A stretch of 64,000 nucleotides of DNA, from NCBI RefSeq assembly GCF_036898095.1, contig NC_090768.1, positions 53,050,502-53,114,501 on the forward strand, read 5' to 3'. The stretch is from Palaemon carinicauda (lineage: Eukaryota > Arthropoda > Malacostraca > Decapoda > Palaemonidae). Both the position numbers and the translations under genes were made by a program. Below the pieces are notes generated by a model. The model was not told the origin of the DNA and did not search any database. It saw nothing but the letters and a program-made list of their open reading frames with translations. This document shows, piece by piece, positions 14,001-26,000 of the stretch; positions within the stretch are counted from its first letter, which is position 1; each line of letters begins with the position of its first letter.

Positions 14001-17000
14001 GTGACTCATTTTGCAGTATGGCTGTATACTCAGTTGAGAAAAGAAAGCAAAAAGATGTTGCATTCTATGATAATTAAGAGTGAAATACACCAGTTGTTGG
14101 CCAATGAAAGTAAAAAAATTGATAGATTTACTCACAGGAGTGAATGTTGCCGTTCATGTGATATGTATGTATTGCAGTCCGGGTTGAATGAGGTTAAGCA
14201 TTTCCTTCTCAGGCACATTTCTGAAGGGTCTGTTGATGTTCCCATCGAAGGATTGAAAATATTTTTCCCAAATTCACCATTGCTTCCATTACTTGAGGCA
14301 TTGCATGAAGTGAATACAAAATGCAGACAAGAGACAGTTGCAGATCAGCTATCCTTATGTGCAATGACAATGACAGAAGCATTGCAAAAGAAGCTGGATG
14401 CAATCAGTAAGAACAGAGACTGGTTTGGTCTCTTTGTTGTTGATGTCATTGGAAGTGCACTGGATGACTATATTACAAATAGTCATTTGCAATTCCAGTT
14501 ATTGTATGCACTTAAGGCTGTAAGCCAGCAGCAGCCATTCTGCCATAGTGGCATAAATTGGAGTTTGACAAGTGACTTATGTGAAGCATTTGGTGCTGTT
14601 AGGTTAAAGATAAGTTTCAAAGATTTGCTTCATAGTTTTGAGACAGGGGACATGAGATCCTTTGCAGAAAAGATGGTTTCATCCCTCACTAGTAAAAAGT
14701 ATTTTACTGAGGCCTTGAAAGTGTCTCAACTTGTTAGTCTCCCTATATATGAGATATTGTGTGCTCAGGTTCAGGCTAAATTTGAAAAAGAACACGTTAC
14801 CATCCTTGAAAGTACGTCGGCTTTTGAAGATTTTTTAAAGAGAAGTCATCTTCAGCTTTGCCAGGAAGAAGTTCCTTCAGAACATGCTGTTTGTTGCTTT
14901 GTTAGCTTAAGTAAGGATCTTGAAAGATATGACTTTAAATACCTTTGTCTTCAGTATGCTGTAATCTGGATGTACCAAACTCAACACAGTTCTTCTTCTT
15001 CAACCGCAACAACTCCTGTCCAGCGTGCGTCAAGATTCCTAGGAACATTTAGTGAGGATTCTGAAGATTTGGAGTGTGAGATGTGGCTTACATACATCAA
15101 AGCTTTACCTGGTTGCCCAGAGCTTCCTGTCAGTCCATTGAAACATTTAGGGCATTGGCCATGGGAGGGCAAGGATGGAAGGAGTTCTCTTAACAGAAAC
15201 ATAATTTTAAAGTCAGCTGGAATAAAAGACACTTCTGTTGTTAGAAGCATTTCGGAGGAAGATGAAAACGACCAAGACTCGATGTCTCCTCAGTCCCAAC
15301 TTAGCAGCGACAGTGAAGTGGTGTTCCTGAGCAGTGATGGCTCACACCCATCATCCACAAGAAAACTGAACTTGAACATTAACAAAGAGAAGTTAGCATT
15401 GATGCGAGAACATTTAATGCAAAATGAAACTTGTATTAAGTCTGTGGATATGGTTGTGGGCTTTTGCCTTGACAGAGGTATGCTCATCACTGCATGTAGA
15501 ATACTGAAGTTCTTCAACAAGACACACAAGGTAATTATACGCTTTTTAAATTTAATTTTTTATTTCACGTCCATAGTGGAGGTGATTGCATTTTTGTTAT
15601 ATGAGTGTGGACTTGTATTGCTTGAAAGGTATGATTGTAATGGTTTGACTTTATAAGGGTAGTCTTTTAGTAGCTGTAATTGGCTAAGATATGCATCAAA
15701 TGCAGTTTGCATGGCAAAATTTAATTTACAATTTTGTAAGCTCGCATAACATTCATATAATTGCTTGAAACTTCTAAAATTATCATGTTGATGACTTCCA
15801 GAGGGAACTGTAAAATACATAATCTTAGGAACTGGTTAAAAGCTGCATAATTAACCTTTAGAATATTATACAGGTTATATACTGTACTGTATATTGATAA
15901 TTTAAATTCTCCATATTTTCTCATCATCAAAGCTGAAACACATTTTGAATGTTTCAGGATGTTGATACAATTCTGCAAATACTTGCATTAGCCGATGGAA
16001 ATGGAAATGAGAAACTTGACGATGAGAGTACATGTAGTGCAGATTCATTCAAAACTTCATCTCAAGCTACATCCAGAAAGAAACAGACCAGAAGTGAGTA
16101 GTTTGATAAATCTTCTTTCAAAATCTTACTACTGTGTATTCATGGGAGATTGACCTTTCAAGTGTTCTCATATGGCCCATGGGCAAATTATTTTCACATT
16201 GGTGAAGGCAGGTTTTAATATAAATTGCATTTCAACAAAGGTACCATCATTTTCTTCTGCTATCTCTGCTCTAAAAGGTTTCAAGTGGCTGACCCTCCAA
16301 ATGCTTGGAATGGAACACCCTTGATAGTAGAGGGATTATTCTATAGCTATTGATTTTATTTTCATATTTTCTTTATTACCAGATCGGAACATCAGTATTG
16401 GCAGCAGTCTTAGTGTGCTTTCTTTGGATCCTGATGATGACCTTGGGATAAAAACTCCATCATTAATTCGGAAATCTGTTGGTAAGAACCCAACAGAGTA
16501 CAGTACACTTTTCATAAACTATGTGGCTTTGTACGATTCTATAAAGATTATAATGTTCCACAGTTTCAGTCTAATGTTTGGATAATTTAGATACAGTATA
16601 CAGTATTGTAGCATGTGATTTGTGACAATGATAAGTTACGAAGTAAGACATTATTTTCTTCAAAGTTTTGTTCAAAGAATGTTAAAAAGATTTTTTATAG
16701 TGTACAGTATATGGGTAGAGGAAGTTATGTATTGAACTGCACATTTTCTTGAAGTCTCCACAATTTGAAATGCCAGTTACCTTACTGTTATGAATATAGT
16801 ATTAGAGGGTGACTTATGAATATAGTATTAGAAGGTGATAGTGTTTAGACAATTTTCTCAATAAGCAGATGCATACAAATAGGATTTCATGTCATCTTGG
16901 AAAAATGAAGTCTCCTCAAAGTAATGAAAGGCAATGTGTATCCATTTATATTTACATTGTTTTTGTTTTTAACAATGAAGGTTTACTTGTATTCAAATCC

Positions 17001-20000
17001 ACATGTATACTTGCCTTCATCTAACCCTGTATAAGTATTGAGATTTAAAGTTATAGTGATCTGAGCTTCTGCACAATGTACAACTTCCTTAGGGTCAGAA
17101 CTTGTGATCTTGATCTTTTCTTAAACTATATCACTGTAACAGTATGGTTACAGTTAAGTAATTCATATTAATTCTTCCAGGCTTGAAACATGGCCGGAAA
17201 ACAGCCGAGAGAATCATCCTTCTGTACAGAGTGGCAGCATCATTGGATTTATCTTATAATTATGTTGTTCATCATCCTACTCCAATCACTGTGAGTTTAG
17301 CATTTATTTTTAAATTTAGTTTTTACCTACTCTTGGTATACATGGTATTTGTATGTATACAGTAGTATATGATTTTAAGCTATTAATTTTATTTGGCTCC
17401 ATTAAGTTTGTAAAGCACACAAACTGATGTAAGACATCTTGGTACTAATGTTAATCTTAAAAAGTGTAAGATCCATTATGTGAATGTTCAATACGTTTTA
17501 AGCCTACACATGTATATAGCTTCCTGTTTACAGTTGGTAAATGCTACAAACCCTCCCCAGATTACTTATGATTCTTAAAAAAAACACAAATACTTTGTAA
17601 ATGAATTTTAAAATAGATTTTTTAAGAAATAGTGTATTGTAATAGCAAAGTAATTTCCTTATTCAACACCGATGGATCCATTGTAACCTTAGCCACATAC
17701 ATACATGGTATGAAGTCAGCAGTATTAGCATAACATTTTCTGTTTTTTTCAAGACTTATTGTTTTCATATAATGACCTGAAAGAAAACCATACAATTAAA
17801 TACAAAGATTTCAACTAAATAGGTCTGGAAATTGCTTGTATATAAAGATGATAATACTGCTGTTTGTCTTCAGTAAAGACCCTGTTATATATTGGGCCAG
17901 TTTAGAATTATATGTTTTATAAGAGCATATTGTAAATCATGTGGCAGTAGTAACACACAGTCTGGTTGCTTTCACATATAAAGTTGAAATGTTATTTGTA
18001 TATTTTTCATACAGATTAAAGTATTTTGCAAGACTAAATTAGAACTTTTGGATGTTTTTGTATCAAAACAGAGAATAGGTTTTACTTTATTTAGGTTTGA
18101 TTGCATTTCAGTAGTTGCTTAATTACATCTTTCTAAATGTCAAGATTGGTAATTTCACATTTAGAATTTGGTGGATGAATCTCCCTATTTATGAAAACTA
18201 TTATTGTACTGTCTGAGACTTTTGTCTTTTCAGCTGTTATCTCTAGTACTCCGTCTAAAAGGAGGAGGAATCATACAACTTGCCAAAGACTTGATCAATG
18301 CTTTACCTATACCCCAGAATGCTATTGTCAACTTTTTGTGTGAAGAAGCTGTGGCTACTATAACAGCAGGACCTGGTGAGTAGGTTTCGGGTGCAAAATC
18401 CAAGTTCTATCCTTTTTATCTACGTTTGTTATTGCTTGTTAATATTGAACATGAACATGTTCTTACCAAAGTCAATAGATTCTGGTCTGAAAGATGCTTT
18501 GCTGCCACATAATATTAGAACTAATCAACACCTATATATGGTAGTTATTTGTTTGCACATTTTCCAGACTACTGTATTTTAGATGCAGAAATAAGACCTA
18601 TCATCTTTTATGGTTGAAGTACTGTATATTCGTTGTAACTTTTAGCCTTTTCTCATTGTGCAATCAATATGTAATGATGATATTGCCTTTGATTTTTTTC
18701 TGTAATTATATATCATTGTGAAAAAAGGTACTCCTGGAATTTTGCAAGCTGACAGACTGCTGCCTTGGGATGAACTTGAGAAACGGTGGCGTGATCTTAT
18801 TACTCTCTGTGAGGACCCATCATCTTTAGGCAATCAATTACTTGATGTTGGACAGCGCTTAGGTTCTTCATACCCTGATCAGTTGGCAAAAGGTTTGTAT
18901 ATTTTTTTATTAACCTAATTTGATTTTGGTTTATAAAAGAAGATTGCAATACTGAAGAAAGTTCTTAAGTAACTTGAAATTATAATTTCTAATCATGGAA
19001 GAAAGCAAGTGTTTGATGGTCAGTTTGTAAAGATAACTTTTCTATAGCAAGTAAAGAGGGTATATATTTATTAATCTGCTTCATAAGAACTAGGCGAGGG
19101 AGATTATGTAATATTTGAACTGATTTTGTTATGTACAGTATTGCATTTAATTTTTTGTATACTATTTTTTCCAGTACACAGTATGAGTGTAGAGTTGGTG
19201 ATACGAGCTCATGATTGCTTTACTGCCGCTTCCAACATGGAGGGTATTAGCACTGTGCTTCGAACATCATTCTACCTTACCACATCACTTCTACAACACT
19301 TTCAGTATTCTTTAATGGTAATTTTTTTCCTCTTCAGTATTCTTTTTTTTTTGGGAGCAAAATTATGACTTATATTGATCCCACATTGCAGTCATTATTC
19401 CTGGACACTAGTCCATTTTAAAGTTTTAAGAAGTAAGAAAGCTATTAGTGATTGACTGACCATGCATGCCTATGGTCTATTGGTTGGTAGTAACTGCTAA
19501 TCTCATTCTATTCTTTGTCTGTTTACTAAGCTCTTGCGTGAAAGATCCCCCCAGAGCAGGCTATTACAGTTATTGTTGGGATGATATGACTTGTAGTAGA
19601 AAGTATGAGAAGTCCATAAAAGGGAGCACATGTTGTTAGGCAGCTGCCATTAGAGTACAAAGTAGCAAGGCAGATAAATTACAATCCAGAGTATGGAAGG
19701 ACACAGCTCCCTTGCTTGAACATTCCACTGAGCAATTTCTGGACGAGGATTATGGAGTAAACATCCAGAGCAACAAGCCTTTAAAGCATGCTACCGAACC
19801 GAAGCCTGTTTTAGGAGGTTTGGTAAAGCCTATGAACATATAACCCAAGGAGACATCAGTGATGACCCATGATTGCCATTATGTGTTTGTTCCTGCATGA
19901 AATGGTACAAATATTCTAAAAAACAAATAGGTTGGCTATTTTTTTCTCTCATGAACAAGTGAGGAAGAAATGAAAATGGCAAAAGTAAGCTAGGTGGAGC

Positions 20001-23000
20001 TTTGTTGATTTGAGTCCATTGATACTGATATTTCTTCATCAGGAAAATAAGGGACATTAGATTATTGAGTCTTTGTGAAATGTCATTCGTGATATTTTGA
20101 TTAACATTTAATATCTCATTTTATAACCACTTCATTGATATATAACCAAACCACTGAGTAGAGCAATATAATATCTGTATTACTAGCATAATGTTTTTAT
20201 AAAAATTTAATCTTCCCTTGAATATGTTGTTAAATGGTCAGGATATTTTGGTTGTAACTGCAATACATATAATTTCTTATAGTGTACTAACTGTTATGAC
20301 AAATTCTTTCTAATTGATGACAATGTTAAAATTGTTCTTAAATAATTCTTCAAATATTTTATGAGCTACAGTACCATTTCCCTCCCCTTACTTCCTTAAA
20401 GTTCAGCTTCCATTTTGCATTACAGAAGTTGTTACTAAGAATGAGACAAGGGAGCCATAATAGATTAAAGGTTTTGCCTTACCACCCCATAGAGAAAGTA
20501 TTAACTACTATGTTATTGATGCCTGCTGAGCTTCATCATTCATGGTCATGTTCATTTGTATCACTTGATGTACATATTGTAGATACTACCTTATTTCCAT
20601 GCTCATAATTATGTTTGATACCCCAGTCTCAATAAATTTGAAAAAAGTGATTATTTTGATTTGGAGTAATTTTTTTTTATGTGGGCACTATACTTGATTA
20701 AAACTTTACCATTTTTTTTAAACACTCGGCAATAAGTGTTTTTTTTTAATATTTTTTTTGCCAAGATCATTTATTTCTTAATAAAAAAAATAAAGTGCAT
20801 TAAGGATTAAATTGTTATATGAATCTTGTAATTTTTTGTGTTGCTGAAACATATGGTGGTTTTGAATTTTTGGCCCTGTAGACTTTCAAAATTTATCTTA
20901 ATGGGAAAGTTAAACTAATTAAAATTGGATAATTTTTCTTTTTAACTGGATTGATAATGGATATTTATCTTTCTCAGGTTCGTTTACTAACTGGTGTTGG
21001 GAGGTATGGCGAGATGTCCTATATTATTGATGCTCTCAGAGAGCATGATCAATTTGAGCCTCTTCTTGGGCCAAGTTCAGAGTCCAAAGAGTTTAGCAGA
21101 GGTTTGGATAGAGCTTTGGTACATTACCTTCGTTCTAAATACCCAAATGATAAAGATACTCTGATACTTGTTGCTCTCCACTTCCTTTTGTATTCTGAGG
21201 TAAGATTTTGCTTATATTATTAACAGTCTATTGTATCTTATAAAATCTTGAATGCCCCAAATGAAGCTAAATGAATATATCATCTTATGTTGGTAAAATA
21301 CTATTATATAAATCGTGTTGCCACTCAAACATACTGAATTTTACTTAAGTTTGGCAGATTAATACTAGAATTTTCATTGTTATAGGTTGCTGGAATGTGG
21401 GCAGCTGATGCTCATAAACTAGTAGATCAAGTTTTAGAGGCTACAGTTGATCTTGGAGTATCCTGTAGTAATATAGTCACAAGGTAATTTTTTTTATGGC
21501 TTGAAGCTTGACAAGTGATAAAACTAAGGCTTTAAATTTTTAAGAAGTATGAATGCCATCAAATTTTGACTTGAAATAGCTACTCTCCATCAACTTGTGC
21601 TTCTTGATGATAAAAAAATGGACTAGACATGTAGAATGATGTACTTAGTATTAATAACATGAAATTAAAAAATCTATTTTTGTAGCCCTTCAGGTAAGAG
21701 CCAACAGAAGGAAACTCCTAGGAGTGCTTCAAAAAAGCAACATTCAAGTAAAGGTAAGAGTTTCTGTATGTAATGAAATTAAGGGATCAAATTAACAAGA
21801 AGTTTATGGAGAATAGAAGGCTGTAAAAGAATCTCAATAAAAGAAGCAAGTGGAGAGATACCATGTGACCCCAAATGTAGTTGGATAAATGGGGAATGTA
21901 TTGGAGATTAATGAGTGTGGATAGAAGATAGACAGAGATATGTGATTAAATGGAGGAAATTGATGGCGTAAGATAATGAATATTTTTGGAAATAATTGCT
22001 TAGAATAGGAAGATTGCATAAAGAGCTTAAGGAATTGAAAAAGACACAAATAGCTGACAGAATTACAGGTAAGATGGAACATTACAGTGGTAATAGAGAT
22101 TCAAGAGATTCAGTGACTGACCAGAGTTGGTAAGGTACATTTTGATTAGGGAAAGGTTCAGAAGGAATGTATGAGAAAAATAATTATTCCATTAAAGGCA
22201 AAAGTGATAGGGATGACTTCAAGAATTTTTGGAGCGCAATTTTGTTCAGTATACCACGAAAGGTAGGACTTTACATTAGGTAACTTGGGTTAGATATGAG
22301 TTTACTCTCTAATGACTTGTATTATTATTATTATTATTATTACTAATTGGAAAAGCAGGATGCTACACATTCATGAGATCTAGATCTTCGTAATATTTTT
22401 TTACATGATTTCCCAAGCCTCCCTACTGTATATGTTTTGATCTTACCACTTGTATATCAAATGCTTGTATGACCATCTGTTAATAATTCCCTCTCATCAT
22501 ATTTCTTCCAGTATTTACATTTTATTAAAGGAATTGGATCAGAAGGGAGATGGTATAATTCATGATACAAAAATTCGAAATGTGATAGTCATTGAACAAG
22601 GTTTAAACACCTTGTTCAGTGATTCGATCACAGACGTAAGAGGTATGCCTGGATGTAAATTTTGGTGTGTACTTGGTGCACTTGTTTTTATATTTTACCT
22701 TGTAATCTATTCTATTAAAAATTTCCTTCTTGAAAATATATACTTTATTAATTATTATTTATTTTACCAGGAAATGAACGACAATCACACACTTCTGTTG
22801 ATGAGGTTCCACCCGTTTATTTGCATAATGCCAACAGCAAAATTCTCACTCAAGCAATGCATAGCTTTGCACATGCAGCGCAGTATTATATGCAGGTACT
22901 GAATTTAAGTTGGTTTAAATTTTCCATCAATTTATTCTGTAATTGTGTTTGATTGAAGTTATTGTCAAAAAGTAATTTTCAAGTTTGTTGATAAATAGTG

Positions 23001-26000
23001 TTTTCTAAAATGAAATATGTTTTTCATACAAACCCATTCTTCATAATACAGTATTGCCCTATTACCATGGAATTTAAGTTGCAAAAAACCATGCCTCCTG
23101 AACAAAATATTCCTTCCATGCATGTCTTACACTTTACCCTTGCTTGTGTGACTGCAAATTTTCACCCTCACTAAGTTGTGACTGCAAATTGAAAACTAAA
23201 TTGTTGGGAAAGGGAACAAAACATCAAACTATGTAACATGAATGAAAGTGCCCATAATTCCAAAAGCACGTAAAACATTTTCAGGTATATAAATAAACTG
23301 TAGCGAACAATACCATTTGCCAACAATCAGAAGGCAATTTAGCGGGTACTACAGACAATCACGCCTAAATTATGCTTGGCGGTCAGAGATGATTTGAGCA
23401 ATTGGATCCCATTAGCTTAATTTTAGATGATTATGGTTAAATTTTAATCAGCCAGACAAATTTTCCTGGTGACAGATCTTTAAAATTAGCTTCTCACAGT
23501 TATATTTCCTTAGACAAGTCTGGATGATCGCTGATGAAATTCTATTGCTACTTTTAGGTAAATCTTCATCCCAAACTTGACTTTGGAGATCACACACCCT
23601 TTTCGGTGAAGATGAGGTAGGGTTGGGCTTGCTAAAGGTTTGATCTTATCAGCCCTACTCTCCTGTGCTCTTATTTATTGAGAACAACAGTTTTTAGGGA
23701 TAGTTTTCTGAGTAATCCAGAGGGCATTATACAACCAATTCTGGAAATGAATCATCCTTCCAGACACGGTATAGAACTTTCTGAAATGCGTTCATGATTC
23801 AAATGCCATCAAAATGTAAAGTCACATCTTAGAAGTTTTCCTTCTACTAATGTAGAACCTGGCCATATAGAACCCGCTAAAATGCCTTCATGATTCAAAT
23901 GCCATCAAAATGTAAAGTCACATCCTAGAAGTTTTCCTTCTAATGTAAAACCTGGCCATATAGAACATGCTAAAATGCCTTCATGATTCAGATGCCATCA
24001 AAATGTAAAGTCACATACTAGAAGTTTTCCTTCTAATGTAGAACCTGGCCAAAATATAAACAAATCCAAACTACATAGCATGTAAAAGGAAGACATGAGA
24101 GGTGGCAGACCTATAAGCTTTACCATGGACAGGTAACTTTAGTAACATATTAACATTAAAATCATATTACTGGAATAGAGGCATTGTGTAGAAAAAATTC
24201 CTTCAGATGCACCAGCTATGAACTCATCCTATATTTCCTTGTAAGGATTAAGTGTAACTTTTTCCTATAAAGGGTAAAAATTGCTAATGCTGTTACCTTT
24301 GTAATGCATCACTCTAAGGCTACCTTTATAATTTCCATGCTTGAAGATCAAGATATTGCGGGTGATTGTGAAATGTATGGAAGTGGGGTTGCTTCACAGA
24401 GACTTCTAACATGGTTGAAGTCACAGACCTTATCTCCAAAAGGGTGAACTCTAATTCATTAACTTTGCATCGTGAAAAACAGAACCTGCTTGACTAGATG
24501 AAATGACTAGGTCTAGATTGTGCCAATCCTGCATCATTATATCCATCACCATGTTGCTGGCTATGGTTGAGTAAATCAAAAACTCTGCTGCTAGTTGTTC
24601 AGAGGTCTTGGGAATATGTTGATGAGAGGAATCTCCCGTAACTAATGCAAAACTCTGCAGATGTCATTCCATCGGTAGCCACTTTCGTGGCACCAGCCAC
24701 TCGTTGAGATACTACTGCAGGAGATTTATGGGGTCCTTTGACTGGCCAGATAGTACTGCATTGGATCCCTCTCTCTGGTTACAGTTCATTTTCTATTTGC
24801 CTGGACACTCATCGAATAGTCTAAAGCTTATTCTTTACATATTCCCCTCTGTCCTCGTACACCTGACAACACTAAGATTACCAGACAATTCTTTGTCACC
24901 CAAGGGGTTACTGCACTGTAATTGTTCAGGGGCCACTTTCCTCTTGGTAAGAGTAGAAGAAACTCTTTAGCTATGGTAAGCAGCTCTTCTAGGAGAAGGA
25001 CACACTAAAATCAAACCATTGTTCTCTAGGTTTGGGTAGTGCCATAGTGTCTGTACCATGGCCTTCCACTGCTTTGGGTTGGAGTTCTCTTGCTTGAGGG
25101 TACACTATTCTATCTTATTTCTCTTCTTCTTGTTTTGTTAAGTTTTTATAGTTTAAATAGGAGGTATTTATTTTAATTTTACTGTTCTTGAAATATTTTA
25201 TTTTTCCTTGTTTCCTTCCCTCACTGGGTTATTTTTCCTGTTGAAGCCCTTGGGTTTATAGCATCCTGCTTTTCCAACTAGGGTTGTAGCTTAGCAATTA
25301 ATAATAATAATAATAATAATAATAGTACAAACTTAGCCTTACCCTGATGTGTTCTGTGCAAAAAATATTTTTAATCTGCCAAATTACACATTTCCAAAAT
25401 GTGCGCCTCAAGTGTTGGTTTAGAAGAAAATGGCACGTCCTAAACAAAAATAAACTAACATACATACATAAGATCTGACCGAACTCACAAACATCCGATG
25501 CCTAAAGTCCTGTCCACACTATCGTGCATACCCGACGGGCAAACGCTGATACCAGGCCATAATAGTTAGTGAAAATGAGGGTTGATGACGTCAGAAACGA
25601 GAAAACTAAAGTCAAGGATCTGGCAACACACTATGATGCCAGATCCCTGTCTGTGGTTTAACCGCTTCAGATGTCATTAGCCTTCATTCTCACTAACTAT
25701 TGTGGTTTGGCATCACTGTTTGCCCGTCAGGTATGCACGATCGTGTGGACAGGGCTTAAAATTACACTGGTTCTAAAAAACACAAGTAGCAAGACTGCAA
25801 AATATTGTGAAATTCCTTATTTAACAACTCTTTAAATTAGACATCTCAGAAGAATAGGCAGTAGAACTTATTTGGATAATTTTCATACATACATATACCA
25901 AGGCACTTCCCCCAATTTTGGGGGGGTAGCCGACATCAACAAATGAAACAAAAAGAAAAAAGGGGACCTCTACTCTCTACTTTCCTCCCAGCCTAAAAAG

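Noticed and set aside
22300..25330. CRISPR-like array of spaced repeats at 23771-24050
   Set aside because: The three 93-bp units are contiguous with no spacers, and the setting is a eukaryotic intron.
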